Position numbers and translations under genes: made by a program | Part shown: piece after piece, positions 6,296 through 13,463 of the stretch | How the letters are laid out: every line of letters starts with the position of its first letter | Position numbering within the stretch: the stretch's first letter is position 1 | Source of the DNA: JAWOHX01 sp046484975 | GTDB lineage: Bacteria; Bacillota; Clostridia; DUPQ01 | Direction: 5' to 3' | Length of the DNA: 18,378 bases | Assembly: GCA_046484975.1 (NCBI GenBank) | Contig: JAWOHX010000050.1 | Span: 1-18,378 of the forward strand | The notes under the pieces: model-generated | Database searches by the model: none | Told to the model about the DNA's origin: nothing | Seen by the model: the letters and a program-made list of their open reading frames with translations, nothing else

Positions 6296-6876
6296 TTTAT
6301 GAATATTTAGGGAATCTGGAAGTCGTCATCATGGGTTTTCTGATGTTGAGCCTCCTGGTGTTCTTCACCCTCATGCTCATCATCTTCTTCCTTTCCTATC
6401 GGGAAAGACGGAATTTCAAGCCCGTGCTCCGGACAGAAGGCAGCCCCGAGGAGCTCATGTGCGCCCTGGAACATGTCCGTGGTAATTTCGAGGCCTATGT
6501 CAAAAACATCTGCTACCTGCAGGAAAGCAGGAACCAGTCCCCAGACCTGATGTCCCAGAAATACATCGGCATGCTCTGCCTGAAGAACTACGGCAACTCG
6601 CCGGCCCTGGACATCGACGTCACCGGCCTGGCTTCCTATATGGTCTCCGACGGCCCCGAGAAAAAACTGTTTTCCCTGAATCCGGGCGATAGCAAGGTTC
6701 TTTTGTTCTACATGCCCCCGGACACCCTTGCCACCATGTCGGTGAACAAACTGAGGTTCAAGTACAAAAACTGCCTGCGGGAATCCTTCCGGGACAGAAT
6801 CCTCATAACCAACAGCACCGGCATCGGGTGCAAGCTGGACAACCTGGCCACGGTCATGGCCCTGGTACAGACCTGA
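6292..6876 (+). CDS. Small membrane-anchored protein of unknown function
   Basis: A 194-residue protein with one strong N-terminal transmembrane helix (about 11-35) followed by a basic patch (YRERRNFK) and a mostly beta-like soluble domain. The positive residues after the helix suggest the soluble part is cytoplasmic. I recognise no family. The segment around LCLKNYGNSPALDIDVT reads like proteins with an immunoglobulin-like or COG-style beta domain, but this is only an impression. It overlaps the carboxypeptidase by 4 bases, with AGGAGG inside the end of that gene as its ribosome site, so it is made with it and may assist or localise it. It converges on leuS with only 9 bases between the stops. 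Confidence 0.75.
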   Translation: MIYEYLGNLEVVIMGFLMLSLLVFFTLMLIIFFLSYRERRNFKPVLRTEGSPEELMCALEHVRGNFEAYVKNICYLQESRNQSPDLMSQKYIGMLCLKNYGNSPALDIDVTGLASYMVSDGPEKKLFSLNPGDSKVLLFYMPPDTLATMSVNKLRFKYKNCLRESFRDRILITNSTGIGCKLDNLATVMALVQT

Positions 6877-6885
6877 GTCAAACTA

Positions 6886-9297
6886 TTATTTCACCACCAC
6901 GTTCACCAGTTTCCCGGGGATGGCGATGGCTTTCACCACTGTTCTTCCCGCCCACAGGGTGTTGATCTCCGGATCCTCAAAGACCGCTTTTTCCATGGAT
7001 GCGGCGTCAAGGGATGAATCGACGGTCTTCCTTCCCCGGACCTTCCCGTTGATCTGGATGACAATCTCGACGGTATCCGCCATGGTCTTTTTCTCGTCAT
7101 GGGTGGGCCATGGCTGCCGGTGCAGATATCCCCCGAACCCGCAGTCCTCCCAGATTTCCGCGGTGATGTGGGGACACACGGGATGCAACAGGAGCAACAG
7201 GGCCTTGTATTCCCCGCGGTTGATGCTTGCCTTCTGGTAGAACTCATTGGTCAGGCTCATCAGGGCGGCAACAGCGGTGTTGTATTTCAGGTTTTCATAG
7301 TCATGTGTGACTTTCCGGATGGTCCTGTGGACGGCATGTTCCATGTCCCTGGAATATGTTTGTTCTTCCGTGAGGAAATCCGTCATCCGGCAGACCCTGT
7401 CCAGGAATTTCCGGCAGCCCTTCATCCCGTTGGTGGACCATGGCACGCTTTTCTCAAAATCCCCGATGAACATCTCATACATCCTCAGGGTGTCTGCCCC
7501 ATAGGGCTTCACGATGACATCCGTGTTCACCACGTTCCCCCTTGACTTGGACATTTTCTCGTTGTTCTCCCCCATGATCATGCCATGGGAAGTCCGCTTG
7601 CTGTAGGGTTCGCAGCCGGGAACCGCCCCGATGTCATAGAGGAACTTATGCCAGAACCTGGAGTAAAGCAGGTGAAGCGTGGTATGTTCCATGCCGCCGT
7701 TGTACCAATCAACCGGCATCCAGTATTCCAGGTTTTCCCGGCTTGCCAGCTCCTTTTCGTTGTTCGGATCGGTGTAACGCAGGAAATACCAGCTGGATCC
7801 CGCCCACTGTGGCATGGTGTCCGTCTCCCGTTTTGCCGGTCCGCCGCAAGAGGGACAGGTTGTGTTCACCCAGTCCGTCATGTTGGCCAGGGGGGATTCC
7901 CCCGTGTCCGTGGGCTCATAGCTTTCCACTTCCGGCAGCACCAGGGGAAGCTGATCCTCCGGGATGGCCACCCAGCCACAATCCGCGCAATGGACCAGGG
8001 GGATGGGTTCCCCCCAGTAGCGCTGTCTGGAAAACACCCAGTCCCGGAGCTTGTAATGTACTTTTTGTGCGCCGATTCCCTTCTCCTCCAGGAAACGGGT
8101 GATTTTTTCCTTGGCTTTGTCGACGGGAAGACCGTCTATCAGGGGGGAGTTCACCAGGATTCCCGTCTCGATGTCTGTGAAAGCCTGCTTCGAGATGTCC
8201 CCTCCCTTCACCACCTCTATGATGGGGAGTCCGAATTTCCCTGCGAACTCATGGTCCCTGTCATCATGTGCGGGTACCGCCATGATTGCTCCTGTCCCAT
8301 AGGACATGAGGACATAATCGGACACCCACACGGGAATGGACGCACCGTTGACGGGGTTCTCGGCCCGGAGCCCCTTGATCTCAACGCCGGTCTTGTCTTT
8401 TCCCATCTCCGTCCGTTCAAAATCCGATTTCCGGGAAGCGTTCTCAATATATGCGGAGACTTCCTCCTCATTTTCAATGCATTCCCGGTATTGGGCGATG
8501 ACCGGGTGCTCCGGGGAGATGACCATGTAGGTTGCACCGTAGAGGGTGTCCGGCCGGGTGGTGAACACCCGGAGGGCATCCGGGGTCCCGATGATCCTGA
8601 AATCCACTTCCGTGCCAATGGATTTTCCGATCCAGTTTTTCTGCTGGACCACCACCCGGTCGATGTAGTCCACCAGGTCCAGGTCCTTGATCAGCCGTTC
8701 TGCATATTCGGTGATTTTCAGCATCCACTGGCTTTTCATTTTCCGCACCACCTCGCTGTGGCAGCGTTCGCATTTTCCCCCCACCACTTCCTCATTGGCC
8801 AGTCCCACTTTGCATGAGGTGCAGAAGTTGATGCTCATTTCCTTTTTGTATGCCAGCCCCTTTTCGAACAACTTGAGGAATATCCACTGGGTCCATTTAT
8901 AGTAGGACGGGTCGGTGGTGTTGATCTCCCGGGACCAGTCGAAGGACAGCCCGATGTCCCGGAGCTGCTGCTTGAATCGTTTCACGTTGTCCCTCGTGAC
9001 CACTGCCGGGTGGATTTTGTTCTGGATTGCATAATTCTCGGTGGGAAGCCCGAAAGCGTCCCAACCCATGGGATACAACACATTATATCCTTCCATCCTT
9101 TTTTTCCTGGCCACCACGTCCAGGGCGGTATATGGTCTGGGATGGCCCACATGAAGTCCTGCCCCGGAGGGGTAGGGGAATTCAATCAGCACGAAATATT
9201 TGGGCAGGCTCCTGTCATCCGAGGCGCGGAAAGCACCCTGCTTCTCCCAGATGTCCTGCCATTTACTCTCGATCTTCCTGTGGTTGTATGGTTTCAT
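6886..9297 (-). CDS. leuS: Leucyl-tRNA synthetase
   Basis: A cytoplasmic class I synthetase that charges tRNA-Leu with leucine using ATP. At 803 residues it has the usual bacterial length. The HIGH motif is HVGH (49-52) in PSGAGLHVGHPRPYTALD, and KMSKSRGN begins at 581. A zinc-ribbon segment with paired cysteines (CTSC...CERC) precedes the CP1 editing domain, which shows the conserved MSYGTGAIMAVPAHDDRD that holds the editing aspartate. The reading frame extends to 9393, but that stretch is the T-box terminator. The ATG at 9297 has GGAGG 6 bases upstream and begins MKPYNHRKIE, so it is the true start. Expression is controlled by the T-box leader at 9321-9550. Confidence 0.97.
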   Translation of the reverse strand: MKPYNHRKIESKWQDIWEKQGAFRASDDRSLPKYFVLIEFPYPSGAGLHVGHPRPYTALDVVARKKRMEGYNVLYPMGWDAFGLPTENYAIQNKIHPAVVTRDNVKRFKQQLRDIGLSFDWSREINTTDPSYYKWTQWIFLKLFEKGLAYKKEMSINFCTSCKVGLANEEVVGGKCERCHSEVVRKMKSQWMLKITEYAERLIKDLDLVDYIDRVVVQQKNWIGKSIGTEVDFRIIGTPDALRVFTTRPDTLYGATYMVISPEHPVIAQYRECIENEEEVSAYIENASRKSDFERTEMGKDKTGVEIKGLRAENPVNGASIPVWVSDYVLMSYGTGAIMAVPAHDDRDHEFAGKFGLPIIEVVKGGDISKQAFTDIETGILVNSPLIDGLPVDKAKEKITRFLEEKGIGAQKVHYKLRDWVFSRQRYWGEPIPLVHCADCGWVAIPEDQLPLVLPEVESYEPTDTGESPLANMTDWVNTTCPSCGGPAKRETDTMPQWAGSSWYFLRYTDPNNEKELASRENLEYWMPVDWYNGGMEHTTLHLLYSRFWHKFLYDIGAVPGCEPYSKRTSHGMIMGENNEKMSKSRGNVVNTDVIVKPYGADTLRMYEMFIGDFEKSVPWSTNGMKGCRKFLDRVCRMTDFLTEEQTYSRDMEHAVHRTIRKVTHDYENLKYNTAVAALMSLTNEFYQKASINRGEYKALLLLLHPVCPHITAEIWEDCGFGGYLHRQPWPTHDEKKTMADTVEIVIQINGKVRGRKTVDSSLDAASMEKAVFEDPEINTLWAGRTVVKAIAIPGKLVNVVVK

Positions 9298-9320
9298 TGT
9301 CTTCCTCCCGAAATATAAAT

Positions 9321-9357
9321 AAAAAAGGACCTTTTCGCCCAAGAGACGAAAAAATCC
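9321..9357 (-). terminator. T-box intrinsic terminator of leuS
   Basis: On the minus strand, GGATTTTTTCG (9357-9347) pairs with CGAAAAGGTCC (9337-9327) in an 11-bp stem with two G-T pairs and a 9-base loop. TTTTTT follows (9326-9321). The 5' arm adjoins and competes with the antiterminator that includes ACCGCGG, as expected for a T-box switch. Confidence 0.88.
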
Positions 9358-9550
9358 GCGGTACCACTCCCGTTGACGGCATACGCCGTCCACTCGACGG
9401 GGATAACGGCCCTTGCCCGGACGCCGCTGATGCCATGTTCACGGCGCCTGCTCCAAAACGAGATTCGGAGGTTCCACCCCGCTGCCTTGCACCTTCCGGC
9501 AGCTCTCTGCAGGGGGAAATCCGTCCTACTGCTTTCCTTCATCGCATGTT
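9321..9550 (-). promoter_or_regulatory. Leucine-specific T-box riboswitch leader
   Basis: The leader senses uncharged tRNA-Leu and lets transcription continue into leuS when charging fails. It has the T-box core GGAGTGGTACCGCGG (about 9370-9356), whose TGGT (9366-9363) pairs with the ACCA end of a tRNA with discriminator A, as in tRNA-Leu. Stem I shows the AGTA motif (9530-9527) facing GAA (9466-9464), and GCTGCC/GGCAGC (9503-9498 and 9486-9481) closes a distal loop. One base after GAA comes CTC (9462-9460) followed by a purine, the specifier position, so it reads a Leu codon. The terminator is at 9321-9357. Stem boundaries are approximate. Confidence 0.92.
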
Positions 9551-9556
9551 TACACG

Positions 9557-9585
9557 ATTCTACCACTAATAATGGGAAAAATCAA
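9557..9585 (-). promoter_or_regulatory. leuS promoter
   Basis: TTGATT (9580-9585), a 17-base spacer and TAGAAT (9557-9562) with extended TGG lie on the minus strand. Transcription would start near 9550, just before stem I of the T-box. A small hairpin, GGAGC-AAT-GCTCC (9605-9593), lies upstream at the end of the preceding gene and may weakly separate the two units. Confidence 0.7.
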
Positions 9586-9611
9586 TGGGATTGGAGCATT
9601 GCTCCCCATTT

Positions 9612-10313
9612 TCAGCCTGAAATGAACTTTTTTATTTTCCTTTCGTCTGCCTCCGGGTTCAGTCTTCGCACCTGCGTGGCGATGGCCTCCCTGGCCTCCT
9701 GCAGGGATGTCCTGTCTGCTTTCTCCAGCACGGCACTCCCGTAAAACGCATCGGTGGTACAAAAAACGGTGGAATTCCATCCGTATTCCTCCCCCTTCAC
9801 CGAGGTCTTCCTCCGTCTCCCGCACATGGTGAGGAACATGCGCATCTGCAGTTCCGTCAGGGCCCTGTCGAACCCGACGGCGCCCTCCCCGATGAAACCG
9901 CCATATGATTTGATCAGGTGCACCGGCAGGGATGTGTGTTCCTCCACCAGGTCGTGGATGCGCATGGCCGCCTCGCTGAGGGTGCCGTCCCGGTAAGCTT
10001 CCCCGGCATGTTCACCTTTCCTGCGCACTGCCAGGAAATATGGCGCCCATTCCCTGGTCAGGTAACCGCTTTTATTGAAAAACAATTTGGCATATGCAAT
10101 CCAATCCGTTTCCTCCAGCACCCGCATGCGCCATTCCCATGGGTCCCTCTCCCTGTCACCGGTATGCCAGGCGATATCCTCCCCGAAACAGGCGGACAGG
10201 GAAAAAATCCCCTCCGCATTGTTCCCCCCCATGGAGAAACCGGCCTTTCCCAGTTCCCCGCAGAAATCCGTGAAGAGGTGGATCTGCCTTCCTTGTGTCA
10301 TGCCTGTCACCAT
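9612..10313 (-). CDS. AlkZ-related protein of unknown function
   Basis: A 233-residue cytoplasmic protein without signal peptide or membrane segment. I recall similar clostridial proteins, labelled as AlkZ-related or hypothetical, sharing the blocks IAWHTGDRERDPWEWR, AYAKLFFNKSGY, FDRALTELQM and KGEEYGWNSTVF. AlkZ is a DNA glycosylase of the HTH_42 fold, but this protein is much shorter, so a glycosylase role cannot be assumed. The first ATG (10313) overlaps the end of the GGT-like gene by 7 bases; another ATG at 10301 is possible, and neither has a strong ribosome site. The overlap suggests translational coupling with the GGT-like gene. The name rests on memory of the family, not on a clear catalytic motif. 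Confidence 0.55.
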   Translation of the reverse strand: MVTGMTQGRQIHLFTDFCGELGKAGFSMGGNNAEGIFSLSACFGEDIAWHTGDRERDPWEWRMRVLEETDWIAYAKLFFNKSGYLTREWAPYFLAVRRKGEHAGEAYRDGTLSEAAMRIHDLVEEHTSLPVHLIKSYGGFIGEGAVGFDRALTELQMRMFLTMCGRRRKTSVKGEEYGWNSTVFCTTDAFYGSAVLEKADRTSLQEAREAIATQVRRLNPEADERKIKKFISG

Positions 10314-12091
10314 CCCAGCGCGTAGTTGGTGGGATAACGGGAACTTGCACCACCGGTGATGACTTTTCTGTCCGGGTCATAAGCAACGGCGGTGGTGAAA
10401 CCCTGGGACCAGTCCCCCGTCTTCTCCACATTATGTCCCTTTGCCTCCAGTTGCTCCAGCGTATCCTGCGGGAAACGCCCCTCGATGAGGATGCGGCCGG
10501 GCTGGGCTATCCGGGGATAAAAGGAGCTGGGAAAATGGACGCTCTGGAAACAGGGGAAGTCGATGGCCTGCTGGATGCCCATGCCGAAATGCACGGTGTT
10601 GAGAAAAAACTGCAGGTTCCACTGGTCCTGATTGTCCCCGCCGGGGGTGCCAAAGACCATGTGGGGACGGCCGTCCCGGGTGACCAGCGTCGGCGTCAGG
10701 GTTGTCCTGGGCCTCTTTCCTGGTTCCAGGGCGTTGGGATGCCTGTCATCCTCCAGCCAGAACATCTGGCAACGGGTACCCAGGCAGAATCCCAGGCCTT
10801 CGATGACGGGGGAGCTCTGCAGCCATCCTCCGGAAGGAGTGGCAGAGAACATATTTCCCTCCGCATCCACCGCCCTCGTGCCGGTGGTGCCTCCCTGCCA
10901 TGGGCTTCCCTTCACATTCCCGGTTTCCGGGATGAAAGGACTGGACTGGTACGGGTATGGGTTCCCGGGAAGCAGCTCCAGGCTTGCTTTGGAAGCATCA
11001 ACCATCCTGCTTCTTTCCTCTGCATATTCCATGGAAAGAAGCCCCCTTTCAGGCACATCCGCGTGCTCGGGGTCCCCGTAATATTTTTCCCGGTCGGCAA
11101 AGGCCAGCTTGGAGACTTCCACCACCGTATGAATGTATTCATGCCCCAGCGGGTCCATCCCGTCAAGGTTGAAATGCTTCAGCAGGTTCAGCTGCTGCAG
11201 GAACACCGGTCCCTGGGACCAAAACCCGGCCTTGTGGACTGTGAGTCCCTTGTATTCCACTGAGAAGGTTTCCTCGATCCTGGTCTCATACCGGGAAAAA
11301 TCCTCCTCCGTCAGCAAACCGTTGGAAACCGTCCCGTTGGCATCCCTGACATGTGTCTTTGCCTGGAAGGCCACGATCCGTGCGGCGATGTCCCCAAGGT
11401 AAAAGGCGTCCCTGGCCGCCTGCAGGGCCTTCTCCCTGCCCTTCCCGAGGTTGTCCGCCTCTGCTTTCACCAGGGTCCGGAAGGTCTCCGCCAGGTCTTT
11501 GTTCATGAAGAGCTCCCCGGTTTCCGGTACTTTTCCATCGGGCAGGTACAAACGGGCGGAGGAGGGCCATTCATCCCTGAACCTGTCATTACAGGAAGTC
11601 AATGCGTCCCGGAACCCCTGGTAGACGGGGAATCCGTTTTCAGCCAGCTGAATGGCAGGTTCCAGCACCTTTGCGAGACTCAGCCTGCCGAAACGGGACA
11701 GGGCGGTGATCAGGGCTCCGGGCACAGCAGGTACGCCGGCTGGCAGGAACCCGTCCCCGGGTATCATCAGGATGCCCTTGTCCAGGAAAAACTTCCTGGT
11801 TGCAGCCAGGGGGGCAGTGGTATTTCCGTTGATGGCATATGTTTTACCGCTTTCGGCGGAATGGATCAGAATGGGGGCTTCCCCGCCGAAACCGCAGGCT
11901 TTGGATTCCAGCAAGGTCTGGCAGAACACCATGCTCACCCCTGCATCAATGGCGTTCCCTCCCAGCTCCCTCATTCTCATCCCCGCCAGGGACGCCAGGT
12001 AATGGCCGCAGGAGACCACCATGTCCCGTCCCCGTACATCGGGACGTGTCAGGCTGTTCTCACGGAACTCGTATCCTCTTTCCGTCGTCAT
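10307..12091 (-). CDS. Gamma-glutamyltransferase-family Ntn-hydrolase (cytoplasmic type)
   Basis: A 594-residue member of the GGT family, made as one chain that cuts itself before a catalytic threonine. The conserved small-subunit core is present: TTGTRAVDAEGNMFSATPSG beginning at Thr402, LQSSPVIEGLGFCLGTR, GKRPRTTLTPTLV and FGTPGGDNQDQWNLQFF, the block typical of the YwrD-like group. There is no signal peptide, unlike secreted glutathione-processing GGTs. The usual TTH or T.H after the nucleophile reads TTG here. The start at 12091 has GGGAGG 6 bases upstream. It follows the wHTH-ferredoxin gene by 33 bases with a hairpin between, and its end overlaps the AlkZ-related gene. The substrate is unknown; glutathione is not assured in such an organism. 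Confidence 0.85.
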   Translation of the reverse strand: MTTERGYEFRENSLTRPDVRGRDMVVSCGHYLASLAGMRMRELGGNAIDAGVSMVFCQTLLESKACGFGGEAPILIHSAESGKTYAINGNTTAPLAATRKFFLDKGILMIPGDGFLPAGVPAVPGALITALSRFGRLSLAKVLEPAIQLAENGFPVYQGFRDALTSCNDRFRDEWPSSARLYLPDGKVPETGELFMNKDLAETFRTLVKAEADNLGKGREKALQAARDAFYLGDIAARIVAFQAKTHVRDANGTVSNGLLTEEDFSRYETRIEETFSVEYKGLTVHKAGFWSQGPVFLQQLNLLKHFNLDGMDPLGHEYIHTVVEVSKLAFADREKYYGDPEHADVPERGLLSMEYAEERSRMVDASKASLELLPGNPYPYQSSPFIPETGNVKGSPWQGGTTGTRAVDAEGNMFSATPSGGWLQSSPVIEGLGFCLGTRCQMFWLEDDRHPNALEPGKRPRTTLTPTLVTRDGRPHMVFGTPGGDNQDQWNLQFFLNTVHFGMGIQQAIDFPCFQSVHFPSSFYPRIAQPGRILIEGRFPQDTLEQLEAKGHNVEKTGDWSQGFTTAVAYDPDRKVITGGASSRYPTNYALGW

Positions 12092-12107
12092 GTGTATCCT
12101 CCCGACC

Positions 12108-12124
12108 GCCCTGCCAAGCAGGGC
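12108..12124 (-). other. Intercistronic hairpin between the wHTH-ferredoxin and GGT-like genes
   Basis: GCCCTGC (12108-12114) and GCAGGGC (12118-12124) form a perfect 7-bp stem with a 3-base loop. It directly abuts the TAA of the upstream gene and lies a few bases before the GGGAGG site of the next. No T-tract follows, so a processing or stability element, or a partial attenuator, is more likely than a full terminator. Confidence 0.5.
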
Positions 12125-13402
12125 TTATTCATTCCTGGCATTGATGAGCGAGACCAGGTATCTGGAGCGCATCTGTTCGCTGGCCATGAGTTTTTTCGCC
12201 GGGGGGAGCCGCAGGATGGCCCCCAGCACCGCCGCCATTGCCCTGTGGCTCATGTGAGCCTGGTTGTCGAAGATCAGGTTCTGGAGTTTCCCTCTTTCTA
12301 TGGCCATCAGTACCACCCTGTGCACGGAATTGACAGGGGTGATGATGCGGGTATCCCTGCCCTTCAGAGCCAGGGCATTCCGTTTGCATGCCCGGACGCA
12401 GACCCCGCATCCCAGGCAAACCTCCTTGTCCACCAACGCTTTCCTGACTCCCGGGGTCGATGTGTCCTCCGCCAGGGAAATGGCCCCCACGGGACAGGCT
12501 TTCACGCAAAGGCCGCATCCATTGCAGGGGTTGGCCGAGACCTCGGGCAGGAAACGGGTTGTGCTGATGGTCTGCAGGGTGCCAAAGCGCTTGACTGCCT
12601 GAAGGGCTTCACAACAACATCCACAGCAGTTGCAGATGAACGGGACCCCTTCCTGTTCGTTCTCCCCGATCTGCACCAGATTGTGCTCATATGCTTTTTC
12701 CAGTAGTGCCATGCATTCTGAAACGGACGCTTCCCTCGCATAACCATGGCTGGCCAGGGACCTGGCGGTGTTGCCGAAGGTCATGCAGATCTCCATGGGG
12801 GCGTCGCAGGCCTTTCCCACATGCAGGTTCTTGTGCCTGCAGTAGCAGGTCCCCACCCCCCGGTGGGAGGCGTTCATGATCACATGGCTGGCCCGTTCAT
12901 AGTCCAGGATGGAAAGGTCTGCGGAGACAGGAACCGTGGGTTCCTGGACGAACACCCGCCCCAGCTTCGTTTCTCCTGCAACGAAGAGTTCCCGCACGAA
13001 ATCCTCCTCCACGTTCAGGTACTGGAAGAAGAGCTCCGACAGCAGCTTCTGGTCCACGTCGTTGCGGGTCCGCATCAGGGAGAATTCGAAGAATCCCGCC
13101 ATGGGGGGAGGAAGCATGTAAACAACCTGTCCGTCAGGATCCAGGGCATCCACCAGCAACGCCCTGGAGGCAAGCTCGTCCAGAACTTTCCCGGCTTCCT
13201 TCAAAGGAATGCCCATGGCCCGGGCGGCCTTGGCAACTGTGAAGGGTCTGATGGGGAGCAGGGAGATGAGGCGCGCCTCCTTCTCATCCATCAGCACGCT
13301 GAGGATTTTGAAAAGGTATCCGGTGGGTGGTGCCCCCTGGGGGAACAGGTTCAGGCGCTGTGAGAGTTCCTCATATCCTGACTTTAGTGTCCGATGTCCC
13401 AT
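12125..13402 (-). CDS. Winged-helix and 2x[4Fe-4S] ferredoxin fusion protein
   Basis: A 425-residue cytoplasmic protein of a widespread but, to my knowledge, functionally undefined family. Residues about 35-98 look like a winged helix (LLPIRPFTVAKAARAMGIPL, then a wing). The middle holds CYCRH..C..C (Cys186, 188, 199, 206) and a dense CNCCGCCC (257-264). Two classical ferredoxin motifs follow, CNGCGLCVKACP (293-304) and CLGCGVCVRACK (329-340). With Cys230 that makes 19 cysteines, enough for two [4Fe-4S] clusters plus further metal or redox sites. The start at 13402 has GGAGG 4 bases upstream. A redox-responsive regulator or electron carrier are both possible; the winged helix may only be structural. 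It is followed closely by the GGT-like gene. Confidence 0.85.
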   Translation of the reverse strand: MGHRTLKSGYEELSQRLNLFPQGAPPTGYLFKILSVLMDEKEARLISLLPIRPFTVAKAARAMGIPLKEAGKVLDELASRALLVDALDPDGQVVYMLPPPMAGFFEFSLMRTRNDVDQKLLSELFFQYLNVEEDFVRELFVAGETKLGRVFVQEPTVPVSADLSILDYERASHVIMNASHRGVGTCYCRHKNLHVGKACDAPMEICMTFGNTARSLASHGYAREASVSECMALLEKAYEHNLVQIGENEQEGVPFICNCCGCCCEALQAVKRFGTLQTISTTRFLPEVSANPCNGCGLCVKACPVGAISLAEDTSTPGVRKALVDKEVCLGCGVCVRACKRNALALKGRDTRIITPVNSVHRVVLMAIERGKLQNLIFDNQAHMSHRAMAAVLGAILRLPPAKKLMASEQMRSRYLVSLINARNE

Positions 13403-13434
13403 GTCGCCTCCTTTTGGTGGATGCCGGCATTAGC

Positions 13435-13463
13435 CATATATCAGCCCGGCCCCGTGCCTTCAA
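13435..13463 (-). promoter_or_regulatory. Possible promoter of the wHTH-ferredoxin gene
   Basis: TTGAAG (13458-13463, overlapping the stop of the upstream gene), a 17-base spacer and TATATG (13435-13440) lie on the minus strand. The spacing is ideal but both boxes are four-of-six matches. The same 57-base gap also contains a loose GCCGG/CCGGC pairing. Confidence 0.35.

Noticed and set aside
7585..8817. 410-codon plus-strand frame opposite leuS
   Set aside because: Antisense to leuS, whose motifs are complete; no start signals.
9298..9393. 32-codon N-terminal extension of leuS
   Set aside because: This segment is the T-box terminator; the ATG at 9297 has an ideal ribosome site and matches the usual LeuS start.
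9593..9605. GGAGC-AAT-GCTCC hairpin as a terminator of the AlkZ-related gene
   Set aside because: Only a 5-bp stem and the nearest T-run is about 10 bases away; not strong enough to list as a terminator.
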